Shown: positions 43,625-54,977 of the stretch, in pieces
How the letters are laid out: each line of letters opens with the position of its first letter
Position numbering within the stretch: position 1 is the stretch's first letter
Source: Diaporthe sp. PMI_573
Lineage: Eukaryota > Ascomycota > Sordariomycetes > Diaporthales > Diaporthaceae
Length of the DNA stretch: 64,000 nt
NCBI GenBank assembly: GCA_021399435.1
Contig: JAJTUP010000007.1
Coordinates: 744,001-808,000, forward strand
Reading direction: 5' to 3'
Notes under the pieces: generated by a model
What the model was told of the DNA's origin: nothing
Databases searched by the model: none
What the model saw: the letters and a program-made list of their open reading frames with translations, nothing else
Program-made: the position numbers and the translations under genes

Positions 43625-45072
43625 ATGGGCGACAATTCCTCCTCGGCCGATGGTTTCATTTATGCCCCAGAGGTCGGGTGGCAGGCCGGGCCACTGGCCC
43701 GCGGAGCCGCGAGCATCCTGTGGAACTGTATATCGGTCATTATTCTCATCACTTGGACTAGTTTTCATCCTCCAGTCGGAATCAACTGGAGGCAGCGAAT
43801 AACCACCACGATCACAGCAACTCTCATACCAGAATTATCGACTCTGGTTGCTGCTAGGGATCATGCCCTCGCCATGGATCTGGATTTGGCGTTCAAATCT
43901 CATCAGGATCGGCCAGAGTGGAGGGAAGGTTGGAACATGACAAAGTCATTTCTGGTTGTCAAGGGAGGCATTCGTGCCTTGACACACCAAATACGCCTTT
44001 TCAGCGATTCGAGTTGTGCGCAGCCAGTCAACATGACAGCGGAGGAGGAGACAGTGGAGAAGGAGACAGTGGAGGAGACAGCGTACGAGACACTCGACGC
44101 GGAGACCTTTCTTATGTTAGCAGCGACGGGAAGGATACGATACGAAGATTTCCCCACCACTGAGGAAATCAATGACCGTTCCAAAGCAGATTGGTTCTCC
44201 AAGTGTTTTACTCTTGCACAGCTGCTTTGGTTCTTTCTCAACATTTTGTGCAGGGCGGCGTCTTCAACCTGCGACGTTTCGTGGAGGTGTTGGTTTTTGA
44301 CTGGATCATCTACGGCGTCATGGCCGTACCTTTGTGGTGGGAATGCCCTAAGAACATCAACCTACCCTACTGCATTCCAGTTCATGACCACAGCATGTCA
44401 GATGAAGAATCACCAGATGGTGATGCGGAAGTACCAGTGCAGTTTCCGCTCGACACCGTTCCACCATCCCCAGACCTTGAGAGTGGCGACGATATGTCTT
44501 TTGAGCACGAACCACGGATGGTATCATATCATACCTGTTTGCACAACTGTGATTTCGGTTCGGGGAGTAAAAACGCAGCCATATCCGTCGCTACAAAGCT
44601 CGTCTCATTAGCGTTTGTGTTGGTGTTCTACCAATGGCATTCGACGCCACAAACAGCATTTTGGATAACTTTCTTCGTGTTATCCATGCTATCAGAAATA
44701 GTCATTGGCGCAACAGATACCAAATTCAGCTTTGACTGGGGTAACATGAACCTTTACGAAACGTACATCCGACCTCTCATGTCTGAGCACCTTGGACTTC
44801 GTGGTGAGAGCAGACTTCGCGGGAAATTGCTGGGTTTGAGCAAAGATGCGGATTGTCGCAACACCACGGATTCGGAGCCACGGAAGACTGCTTCGAGGAG
44901 AAACTGTCAGAATAACAGATTGGGATGGATGGTGGCAGCCACTTTTGTGGGTCTGCTATGTCATCTCGGCAAGATAGCCATTGCTCTCACGGCATTCATC
45001 AGTGCTCCCGATCGCATTTACAACGTTCCGGACGTCTGGATTCTGGAGGTCTTGGGACATGTGGGTGGTTAA
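43625..45072 (+). pseudogene. Fungal multipass membrane protein broken by a frameshift
   Basis: Two overlapping reading frames together match one uncharacterised fungal membrane-protein family of about 480 aa. Frame A from the ATG at 43625 carries the family start (GAASILWNCISVIILITWTS), a middle region with TTEEINDRSKADWFSK, and the helix LAQLLWFFLNILCRAA. Frame B then continues with FNLRRFVEVLVFDWIIYG, MAVPLWWECPKNI, later helices (LVSLAFVLVFYQW, WMVAATFVGLLCHLGKIAI) and a stop at 45072. The switch falls at about 44250-44262 and equals loss of one base. No GT-AG intron fits, because the conserved helix directly before the switch would be removed. So a frameshift mutation or sequence error is the simplest reading. 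Function of intact relatives is unknown. Confidence 0.65.
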
Positions 45073-46040
45073 TGGGCAGGCTCTATTTGAAGTACCATAG
45101 GAATGAAATGGTGTATGTCGTGTCATCGAGCCAAGTTTAAGCTGACTAGCAAAGGAATAGAGATGCATACACTGAAATTTGGATGTGAGATGTCTGAAAA
45201 GTCGAGTTGCAGACTTGTCAAGACTCCAGTATAAGGCCATAAGCTTTAGCTCATAAAGAAGTGTAATAATGCCCCAGAAATACTCAGGAACTATCAATAC
45301 TAGTAGGAGCACATCAACTCCCTTGGAAAATAACAGCTTATAAATCTCACATCTACAGCCAGGAGAACGTTTCTGTCATGCTGAAAGCAGGGCTTCTCGA
45401 AGGGTCAATTGAGGGACTAGTTTTATCAACTCTTGTGGCATGAATGATGAATTGTTCTCGTGACCCATCCCCGTGCCATCTGTGGCATGATGAACTTTTA
45501 CCTCGTCTTTTCGGGACACGGAGAGATGGACCGGGAGTCCGCCATCTTAATACCACGTCTAGTAGTTACTAGCCTTTCAACTGGTGAAGAACTCGTTTCT
45601 CAGTGTGGCAGACTATGTAGGATCAGCAAATATGTGAAAACAGGGAAAGTCTTGAGACCATGTCAAAATTTATTGTGCTTGCGGAATTCACCAGTGTTCA
45701 GCTCGACGAAGTGAATCTTTTTCTTCCAAAGTAATTGCCGAAATGGACTCAGAACAATAGGGACATTCACTTTTCTACTCCAAGTGAAAGATGAGCGTTA
45801 ATTCACTACTTGTCGGGCTATCACAAGTCTTTCTATAAAAGACCCGCCAGAGACGGCTTCCATTCCACCAAGATTTCTACATTCGTCCAACCAATCCTCG
45901 ACCTCCTCAAGTCTCTGGAGCAAACGAGCTTGCCCAAGCTCTTCTGTCTGTGTCTTCAAAGCCACAAAGCACACTCATTCCTGTCTCCAATCTCAACAGA
46001 CTTCCACACCACAAACGACTTCGTGTTTAGCACATTCAAG
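45073..46040. other. Intergenic region and leader of the next gene
   Basis: No gene seen. The right end holds a TATA box and a roughly 200-bp leader. Confidence 0.6.
45834..45840 (+). promoter_or_regulatory. TATA box (TATAAAA)
   Basis: About 200 bp upstream of the ATG at 46041; the paralogous gene has the same element at a similar distance. Confidence 0.55.
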
Positions 46041-46954
46041 ATGACCATGGCCGTAACAACCCCAACTACCCCGGCTCCCATCTGCTATCTCCTGGACAAG
46101 CTACCCGTGGAGCTGCGCCTGAACATCTACAAATACTACTTCGAGGGCTCACAAGTCCAAGCTACCCTCGTAAAGGACAACAAGTCCTCTTCCGCCAAAC
46201 ACACGACCCGCGCTGTCCTGCGTTATTCCAAGCACTTTGGCCTCCTTCTCAGCTGCCGCACGGTCTACAACGAAGCTCTGGATACTTACTGGTCGGAGAC
46301 AGTTCTGAGGCTCCAATGCCCCCCTTTGATTTTCAGCAGCCTTCGTGCATTTTCCCCTGCCAAGCTCAAGATCGACACTTACTGCCACCGTCTGTGCGCC
46401 TCCCTGCCCGAACCAGCAAAGGTGAATGTCAGGCACGTCAGGGGCATGGTACTCCCCGCCTTGAGGAGCACCTGGGTCGAGGAGAATCCCTCGTTGACGG
46501 CTTCCGCGCTCCTGGGAACGTTCAAGAAGCTTGCCACCTGCGAGATCACGCCGACCCTTGCTCATCCCGTGGACGGCCTCGTCACGCACTTTGAGGATCT
46601 GAAGGATGAGAGTTACAGCCGATTCAGGATGATCATGGGATATGAGCCAGCAGAGTTCCTGTCTGATCGCTACGGACTCAACAACATTGATGAGGTTGCC
46701 TTCTTTTTAAAGGGTAACATCAAATACTCTGTGAGCATGAACGACAAGAACGTTGAGGTGCTGAAGGGCTCCAAGAGAATTCGGGTATGTTGACTTAATC
46801 CAGTTCTCACTTGGTTGAGGTGTTGTGACTGACGGTTGTTGAAACTCTCTAGCCCCAATTCCGAAACTTCTCAACCGGCATCGCTTTCGAGGACGTCACA
46901 AGAAAGCTGGATGAGGAGGAGTGCTACAGGAAGGCCCTGCAGGCCAATGTGTAG
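46041..46954 (+). CDS. Uncharacterised LPVELR-motif protein (paralog 1)
   Basis: Exons 46041-46784 and 46853-46954 (GTATGT...TAG) give 281 aa. The N-terminal DKLPVELRLNIYKYYFEGS followed by LLLSCRTVYNEALDTYWSE resembles the F-box-like/2EXR group of small fungal proteins, in which an LPxExR helix precedes a helix with a conserved Cys-Arg and Glu-Ala. No enzymatic motif, signal peptide or membrane helix. The first ATG is at 46041; a second ATG is two codons later. The gene at 48724 is a clear paralog in the same orientation: matching motifs, the same phase-0 intron position and a last exon of the same 102-nt length. Function unknown; protein-protein contact, for example with Skp1-like partners, is possible only if the motif is a true F-box. 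Confidence 0.75.
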
Positions 46955-48723
46955 CCTACAAGGGCAGTGGGAAGGTAGTCGGTCGGGGCATCTTGGCCGG
47001 GGGGCATCATGGTCGCCAAGGGTCAGACTACACGTGAGATGGAATATGTGATCCCCAAAAAGTTCAGAGGCTGTTGGAAGGGCGGAAGGGAGCAGATGCT
47101 TTTTTGGAACCTACTAGTATGATTTACGTTGATGGACGCAAACCTTTGTCACGAGCAAGAGCAACAAGCACACTTAGAAAAGGGATGCTGGGCAATTGCG
47201 CAGGTGGCATCTGGAACAGCACCTCGCAGACAATGCTACATTTGGACCAAAGATACTGTGATACATAAGGGATGCCTTTCAGCACATGCCGTATAGTCCT
47301 AGAACAGCGATCGCCGTCCAGGTGCTCCAGAGATATCTTGGCGATGTTGTCTGTTCGGAGTGAGAATCTTGTTAATGAGAATAAAGGCTCCGGAGGCTCG
47401 TATGAAGAGGACTTGGCTTGATGGTTGGTTTGAGTAAAGGCCAGTTGATGGTGCAGGAAAATGTGTGACTTGAACGCTTACATGTGCGGCACTGGAGGCC
47501 TGGGACCGCGTGGGTCACTCACCACACTAACGTTACTGAAGGGCCCATCTGAAGGGCTGGGACGGCTTTTAAGGCCCGGAGCCAAAAAGTAAATATAGGT
47601 ACCGGCTCACTAAAGTCGGCCACCCCACTGTCTTGTTGGTCCTGCACTGCACATTTTGCCGTGCCGCACACATACATGCTGTGGTAGATCTATCCACCTG
47701 CGTACCGCTGGCAGACCCGTTGCTATTTTCAGCTCTATCATTCTCTAATGCGCCGCATGTCTACTTGTCCGACCAGGTGACCATCTGAGTACTCACATCA
47801 TGTGCCACGGACGCACGTCAAATGACCATGCCGACGCCTGTTCCAACCATCATGGTGCTTCGCTTGGCTACGGCTGAAACACGAGGTTGGAAGGTGAGGC
47901 CATGACGGACAGGTTCCGTGAGGCAGGACTGGTCGTAAATCACCAACATGGAGGCTATGAGCCCACCAGTGGCCCGAGGAAGGCGTCCGCTGTTGCTATA
48001 GAAGGCATGCCATCCCTAATATTCTATAATCAGCATATGGTCACTGGCCTGGGGACCAGTACTTGTCACAAGTGTGTGGAGTTGGTCTATTTGTGAGCAT
48101 CGCCTTGACAAAAGCCGGGAAGAGGACGGGCTTTGACGTAGATTGATGGAAGGTGTGAGAAGTATATGGTGATCCAGCTATCTATTTATGATAGCGAAAC
48201 AGTGCTCCCTTTTGCCAGCCGTTGTCAGCCGCGAAGCTTAATGAGCTCTGTGGCAATTTCATACGCATTTTCAATCTCAAGAATGATCCGGATTTGGACA
48301 TAGTGCCCGGGTTTGAACGGTAGAAATCGAGCTACGTCTGCCCAACGTGTCCCGCCTTGGCATCCTCACATTGTGAATCACCCCTTGTTGTCCTTCCAGG
48401 CCCAAGAAAAGGTTGACGAGTCACTTCACCAGTCAATTCATTGATCAGGTTGGTCACAAACCTCCGACCAACTGGATCTGCAAACTCCCACAGACCTGAT
48501 ATAAAATCCCTGCAGAGGCGTTGATAATTTCTTTCTCGTATTCGCGCCGAAGCCCGTTATTTTCTTTTTTATTGCCTCCTCATCAGCCAGTCACTCTCCA
48601 TTTCCCACCACCATTTAGGAAACATAATCAAAATTGGCACGCGATCCCACCACCAACGAGACGGCCAGCAAGGACCCAGCCAGCGTCGACCAGACCAACC
48701 ACCGCGTTCAAAAGGACTCCATC
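46955..48723. other. Intergenic region, no gene seen
   Basis: Between the two paralogs. Short open frames with no family-like content; a TATA box lies at 48500. Confidence 0.55.
48500..48506 (+). promoter_or_regulatory. TATA box (TATAAAA)
   Basis: About 218 bp upstream of the ATG at 48724, as in the paralogous gene. Confidence 0.55.
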
Positions 48724-49540
48724 ATGGCTGCCCCTGGCCGGACTAACACCTTTCCTCTCTTTGCAGCACTGCCTGCTGAGCTGCGGCTCCTGATCTACGA
48801 GCAGATGTTCGAAGGATCCAAGGCAAGCTACAAGCGAAGGCACACGGTTGGAAGCCGCACACAGCTCAGCATCTTGGTGCCCACCTACCATTGCAACTTT
48901 CTGCTCACCTGCCACCAGGCATACAATGAAGCCCTCAAGATATACTGGAGCAAAACCACACTCTACGGTGACCCCGATGATCGCGAACTACTATTCTTCT
49001 TAGGATCAATCGTCCCCAATTATGCCAAACTGCATGTCAAACATATCCGAGGACTCAACAGTCACGACCTACGCGATCGTCCCGTGGATGTATGCTTGAA
49101 AGACTACCGGAAGCTACAAACCGTTGGTTTCGAAGAGAAATGGATACTTAATTCGGCCTCCCTGGGAACTCATCGTACGCCTCCCACAATGGAGGAGTGG
49201 GTGAAGAAACATTGTAAGGAACAGTCTCGCCGGAAGTTTTCCAAGCTCCTTTCCGACAGCGGCCCAGCTGTGGTCTGTCGCGGAGTCTTCCGCCTTGCCT
49301 TGCTCGAGGGAAAGACTACCAATATCGTTGAGGAATATGAAAACGAACTCAAGGTAATACTGACACTCTTATGTTCAAATTTCATGCCGTCAAGCATCTT
49401 TGGTAAATGCATGGTTCTAATGTTCTATTCTGCAATAGGTCTGCTTCTATAACTGCAGCACAGGAAAGACCTTCTTCGCTGATAGTCCCGCTCATCTAAA
49501 AGACGAGAAGGCTTGCTTTGCCATGGTCCTCGACGACTAA
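48724..49540 (+). CDS. Uncharacterised LPAELR-motif protein (paralog 2)
   Basis: Exons 48724-49353 and 49439-49540 (GTAATA...TAG) give 243 aa. FAALPAELRLLIYEQMFEGSK and LLTCHQAYNEALKIYWSKT match the same two motifs in the upstream paralog. The phase-0 intron before a 102-nt last exon is also shared, so the pair arose by duplication of a whole gene including its promoter layout. The paralogs differ strongly in the middle (this copy is about 38 residues shorter), suggesting an old duplication or fast change. The frame is open upstream of the ATG to 48634 but without another ATG. Function unknown. Confidence 0.75.
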
Positions 49541-50553
49541 ACGCCTGAAAGAGAATAATGTAGTCAAATATTTGACGGAGCATGGAGCTTCTCAAGACGG
49601 ATAGCATCAGAGGACATTCATCGTTTTCTTACTACATGTCAATTTTGGAAAGGCAGCCGTGACGGCCTGAGGTGTGTACAGATGTCCACTGCGAAGGAAG
49701 AGAAAACCCTTCCCCGAGTATCCCTCTGCCACATCAAGTTTTAGCCAATATGCCTACTTCGAATACAAACATCACCAATTTTAAAAGGAAGTCGAACACT
49801 GCATTACCTCTGCTTGAGTGGCATTTGGATTACCTTAGTGTAGGCTTGGTATGTGGAATGGGACGCGCGTGTGTACACGAGTCATCCATGAATCGAAAGG
49901 TGATTCATATCAACTCACTGCCCTCCACCAGCTTTTATATAAGTGAGTCTTTTTTTTCTGTACGAGTCAGAAGGAGCAGCGGTTAGCTATCACTCATAAT
50001 ATCTCGTTATGAACACTAGACCAGAGCCAGCTTCTTCCTGAAAACATTCCACTGTGGTGGCCACTTCGTCCTCCTAGTTAGGATCTGGTGGCTCAACTCT
50101 GGTTACAGAATTCAACGTTCGGCCCCTTGACCCTGCCCCGGTGTAAGACATGTAAACAATTTCAGAATGAAGGCGACTGCGCTATAGTGGAGGTGAGATA
50201 TCACCGGATGATCCAAAGCCTCTGGGACAAGAGGTTTAAGCTCGCCAGTGCGATCACCATGGTTATATTTACATGGACCAAAGCGATGGACAGATGGCTA
50301 CATTGTATTTCGATAGGCGGCTCTACAAGGAACCTGAAATAGCATGACCGGCTGCAGCCACTCTGGTGGCGTTCTGCAAAGGTCTGGTCATGTATTTGCT
50401 TCTCTCTCATCGGTCAAACGTATATGGGGGTCATCATTCCACCTTGCAGGGTCATCCCCCCCCTCGAGATTGACCTCTAAGATGTGAAGATGCTGAAGGA
50501 TCTGTACCGCTGTTGTGTGACGTGAGTAGGCAGACGCTCATGATGTTCCGTGT

Positions 50554-50645
50554 AGGTGTGAAGACTGCATTGCCCCGCTTGTAACACCGTTCGCCAAAGT
50601 GCACTTTGTAAGCGGGCTGTGGGGGCTTGGGTGAGGGCAGGGCTA
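50554..50645 (+). repeat. Degenerate direct repeat, copy 1
   Basis: Shares ACACCGTTCGCCAAA, then TGCACTTTG and a G-rich tail, with copy 2 about 165 bases downstream. Confidence 0.7.
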
Positions 50646-50714
50646 AAATTCTGGAGGAGCCTAGTTGCATTTGTGCAATACGATTAGGATTAGGCAGGTA
50701 TATGGCAGGTCTTG

Positions 50715-50815
50715 TATGTGCATGATGACTGCATGGTCCGCAGATGCCGCCTTGAACACCGTTCGCCAAATGCACTTTGCATGCAGGCTTTGCGGGCCTG
50801 GTCTTGGGCATAGCA
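50715..50815 (+). repeat. Degenerate direct repeat, copy 2
   Basis: Second copy of the segment at 50554-50645; identical over ACACCGTTCGCCAAA and otherwise diverged with small indels. Confidence 0.7.
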
Positions 50816-51651
50816 GGAGGGAGGGAAGGTGATTGTATCACCTGCACCTAGCACGCCGATCCTGTTTTGCGAACAGTTTGCAGACGGAGCCTTGGTGATT
50901 CTAAAGCGAAAGGGTACATACGAATACAGTATGAATACTACAAACCTCCTACAACAGATCTCCCGATATGCAAATTTATTGTGTGAATATTTGGTGCACA
51001 CACTGATATGTAGACATTGCAAGTTCGTAGGCTCTCATAGCGGTATATTACATACCACTCAAGGAATACAGGTTCAAATCATTGCAGTGCCTTGGCATGT
51101 GGCTGGCCTTTAATGGAGATTGACTAGGATCGCCACAAAGCGCACATATATACACTGTGTCACACAAGCATGCGACCTAACGTGTCAAGGCTTCATTGGC
51201 GCTATTGATTAACATATTGGGTTGCTGTTTGCCCTGCTGTCTAGCAGTACGTTTCAGTGATAATGCAAAAGCAGAGTGAAGGCTCTGGCTGAAGTTCTTA
51301 TCTATCTATGCACTGATAGCCCGGCCGCACTGGGAGATACTTAAACATAGAAGGTCACTACCACAATATCAAACCCTTGATGTAGACCAAAGTCCGGAGC
51401 CTCTCCTCAGTACGGCACCCTAACAACTTAGGAAGCGGCGACCCGCAACCGGATTGTCAAGGCAAAACACCATGTTCCCAGACAGCCGTGATCTCAAGAA
51501 TGGTGGTATACAGGTCATCAGTTGGAGTGCCGGTGAGATTTCTTTTTGACCACGCTGAGAGATCACCTTCAATAGTTGACCGCTGATCGCAGACGGAAAA
51601 CTCCACGACCAATCAGTTCCAGCCCCTCCCAATGAAATCCCGGGCCACGGG

Positions 51652-52883
51652 ATGGAGTCCTTGAAATCGACACTTGCACAGAGCCAGGTATCCCTAATGT
51701 GAGATACCTTGGACTTTCATTTTTATACCATCGTACTATAATTGCATACCATCGAACGCACCAATTGACAATTTACTCTACTCAGCTCTTCTCACCACGC
51801 GGCGGGTTATCAGTACCCAGGGTGGGAACGGTTGCTAGCCGAGCTGGCTGGCATCCCTTGGGCCGGTTCACCAGATTATCTCAAAGATTCGAATGGATAT
51901 TTTGATTGTGAAGTTATACGCGATACAAATGACGCTATCAGTACCATTGGTCTGTTCAACATGAGCCCTGGTGTTGCGGTAATTCAGGAGCTAATCTCTA
52001 ATCAAACCTAGTCACCAAGTCCTTGTTTGAAGCAAAACAACTGGAAATGAGGGGCCGATACCACTGGATCAGATTCAGCCTCGTTGTGTCCTGGCTCGCA
52101 TCAACCAACCAGACAAGAATGTTCCTTATGGAAGCTCCTGCTGGCTTCACCACAACGATGTCGGATTTAATATATGATGGCCTGAGAAAAAACGAACTAG
52201 ACGACCCTTTCTGGGCAGTTGAAAAGTTGGTGAACAATTTCGTTGGCGTCTGCGATGAAACAGTCTGGGCTGTCCGAAACAAAGTGAGAAGTATCGAGAT
52301 GCTCCAGATGCCACTTGACCGGAAACCGAGCCCGAACTACCGCGACATGCATGACTTGGCAAGGCATGCAATACATGTGTCCGAGAGTCTCGCCGTATCG
52401 CTAGAGACAGTCGGATCCATTATCCGCCGTCACGACGGCCTCCTTCAAGCCAGGCCGGACCACAAACCAGCAAGCGTGGGCAAGGCCATTCATGCGCGGC
52501 TACAATTTATGGAAAACATACTCCACAGCTTGCGGTATCGTTCTGATTCAACCCAACAGCGCCTCTTGAATGAGATACAACTGGCATTTCATACTGTTGC
52601 CCAATACGACTCCAAGATATCAGTCGAAATCACGCAGTCGGATAGCACTGCCATGAGGACGGTGGCGTTCGTGACGCTTAGCGCCCTACCAGCCACTTTC
52701 GTGTCGTCGATCTTCAGCATGAGCTTCTTCAACTTCGACCCAGGCGCAAATTCGGGATTCATCTCTGACAAGTTCTGGATCTTCTGGACTATTACCGTCC
52801 CTCTGACTATAGGCATCTCGGTCCTTTGTGCATACACACACATTGTACCATCTCTTGGACAGGCGAGAAGACTGCCCAATTGA
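51652..52883 (+). CDS. CorA-like fungal membrane protein
   Basis: Relative of CorA-type Mg2+ channels common in filamentous fungi. Modelled exons 51652-51687, 51814-51970 and 52012-52883 give 354 aa. Exon 1 (MESLKSTLAQSQ) joins YPGWERLLAEL in exon 2, a plausible family start. Exon 3 holds the coiled helical region (QFMENILHSLRYRSDSTQQR) and two C-terminal membrane helices (FVTLSALPATFVSSIFSM and WIFWTITVPLTIGISVLCAY). The Gly-Met-Asn pore motif of true CorA is replaced by SMSFFN, as in many fungal relatives, so Mg2+ transport is doubtful. Intron 2 would be only 41 nt (GTGTTG...TAG), which is very short, so a frameshift near 51975-52011 is an alternative. Confidence 0.7.
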
Positions 52884-53775
52884 GTTGTTATGTCGTTTTC
52901 AACGTCGAATACGTTGTGACGGCTCCCATTATGAGTCAATCGATAGAGCTCACTCGCATGGAAACCTCAAAGGATGGATGTGGAGATGCTCGAGAGTACA
53001 AGAGCCCGGGAAGAAAACGTCATCAGGGATCCCAGGGGAAATCACATCACTGTTCTTGAAGTTGCGGCCTCCTCCCGCGAAGCTTTGTGATGCCGACTGA
53101 AAATGCCGCGCGTCCTCTCAAAATACATTTATTACAATCGGTGCAAGACTTCGAACTTCTTTGTACCGCCTTCCTGATCCGTCGACAAGATCATGCGGGC
53201 TCGCAATTTCTCTCAAAATGCAACTTTTCGTAAAACTTTGACTAGGAAGACACCAGGTACCATGAATGGCCAGTGGTTGTAGCTGTGCCCACTTGTCTGG
53301 ATTAGAAGCCTCCAGACCGCTTTAAGCAAGCTCAATGCTGGATCCCGAGGACAAAACACCTCAACGCCGACCTACAGGCCTCCGCGACTTGTGGGCGGCC
53401 TATGAGCAAAGAAGCCCTAGAGCGCAATTGGAGTCGGGGTGCTTGAGCTGCCTTACACAGCCTGCAACGGGTTTATGCACTCTGCGGCGTCTCAAAGACC
53501 AGGCGAAAATGACCCTGCACCAGATATCCAGACCGCTTGTCCCAATTTCTTTTTTTGTATTTCTGCATCCTCAGCCATACTCAGGACCAGTCAGAATTCA
53601 TGCGCCCCTACACTTTATCACACAAATGGGGCATAAATGGATACTATGTTGTTTTTCCGTGGTAGACTCGCCCGTGCCCATTCACCCCGCAACCCGCCGC
53701 CACTGTTTGAATTAGGATGTCTTTTCTTCACGCAACTTGCGTACATGTATAATCAAATTCTGGAAAAGTCATCAA
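52884..53775. other. Intergenic region, no gene seen
   Basis: Between the CorA-like gene and the tRNA gene. Only short featureless frames. Confidence 0.6.
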
Positions 53776-53871
53776 GGCAACTTGGCCGAGTGGTCTAAGG
53801 CGCTACGTTCAGGTGGTCCAATCATCTTCGTAGTCTCGAAAGAGGCGTGTGTTCGAGTCACACAGTTGTCA
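53776..53871 (+). tRNA. tRNA-Leu (anticodon CAG) with 14-nt intron
   Basis: Full cloverleaf visible: acceptor stem GGCAACT pairs with AGTTGTC (53864-53870) plus discriminator A. D-arm GCCGAGTGGTCTAAGGC includes box A. The anticodon stem CTACG/CGTAG encloses TT-CAG-G, then a 14-nt intron (53814-53827) after position 37, then T. A long variable arm (CTC-GAAA-GAG) marks it as type II, as expected for Leu. The T-arm GTGTG-TTCGAGT-CACAC includes box B. Anticodon at 53810-53812. Confidence 0.95.
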
Positions 53872-54977
53872 ATGATCCTTTTTGCATTTTTGCACCATCT
53901 CGTCCATCTCACGGCATGGACGTCACTTTTTCTTCTTTTCTCATTTGTGCAGAGGGTGGTGACATGACTCGCGAAGAACAAGATATCTACATCAGCTTCG
54001 CAGATTCTAGCGACTCTGATTCATCCTCCGGCTCTGAGGATAAATCTATCTAATGTGTTCTGAGATTGAGGGCTGGCCGTACTGGTTGAGCCGCGTATGT
54101 CGAGATTGTTCTTGCCCAGCTTGATTCTGCAGTAGCTCCTCATTTCCTTCTGAAGAGTTCTATTTTTGTCTCATTAAGGATTAACCCAAAATGCTTGCTG
54201 CGTTTTGGACGAGCTGATGGGCTCACCTGCCGTCGTAAATTACAGCGCGATATTTATTTTCTGTTGGTGGTGTCCGCATTCCTTGTGTCTTTAGTTCGAG
54301 TGTTAATCTGGTTTAGGAACTTTAGGCAGAGCTTCGGTAAGCCGACAACAACTGCAGCGCAGTATATGCCCTCAAAAGGTCATGTGGACTTTCGCCTGAA
54401 CCGCCCCTCTTCTCCAAGGTTCTATTGAGCCTCGCTCCAAGGATCGTGGTGATAACATATCTTGCTAAAAATAGTAATGTCAATTCATGATGCTTTTCTA
54501 TATTCTTTTGAAGGGTTGGATGTTCGGGTGACCAACATCTTCATTGAAGTTTCGCTGTACGTTGTCGATGATTTTCCATATCGTCGGCCCCTCGGAAACT
54601 CAACGCCATGTTGATACCTGTCTGACGTCGCGTCCAAACAAACAATGTCTCTTATTGCTGTTGGACATTGTCATTCACGTGCACTCTTTTCTTTACCATC
54701 ACGCCTTCCCGGCCTGGCACCATCTAAAAGTCAAGGATAATGTATGCCAGTCGCGCTCTTTATCAAATTGGCTTCACAATAACCTGTGCCTTGACACTGG
54801 CAGTCATTGATTGACATGCTGCCTGTAGAACCTGACATGCCGCCCTATCGGCTGTTGGCTGATGGATACTTCCCTCCTTGTTGTCTCGAGCTTTTATCGC
54901 GTCCTATCGTTTTAATATCATCGCCCAAGGAGCACTCGAGACCGTGCACCACTCCGTCCCCTATCCCCTACACCTAT
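53872..54977. other. Intergenic region, no gene confirmed
   Basis: Downstream of the tRNA. Short frames (for example 54195-54428, with a hydrophobic stretch) have no recognisable domain; a degenerate transposon remnant was considered but not supported. Confidence 0.5.
53879..53883 (+). terminator. RNA polymerase III terminator (T5)
   Basis: Run of five T, eight bases after the tRNA-Leu 3' end. Confidence 0.7.

Larger units (their letters stand above)
49541..51651. other. Intergenic region with an internal duplication
   Basis: No gene seen in 2.1 kb. Two related segments (50554-50645 and 50715-50815) form a degenerate direct repeat. ORFs up to 131 codons on the minus strand span the repeat and look accidental. 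Confidence 0.55.

Noticed and set aside
44207..44255. An intron ending TGTGCAG to explain the frame switch in the membrane protein
   Set aside because: It would delete the conserved helix and rejoin in the original frame, so it does not resolve the shift.
53900..54430. Possible retroelement or reverse-transcriptase relic after the tRNA
   Set aside because: A few residues looked suggestive, but no RT motif (such as YxDD) or repeat ends could be found.
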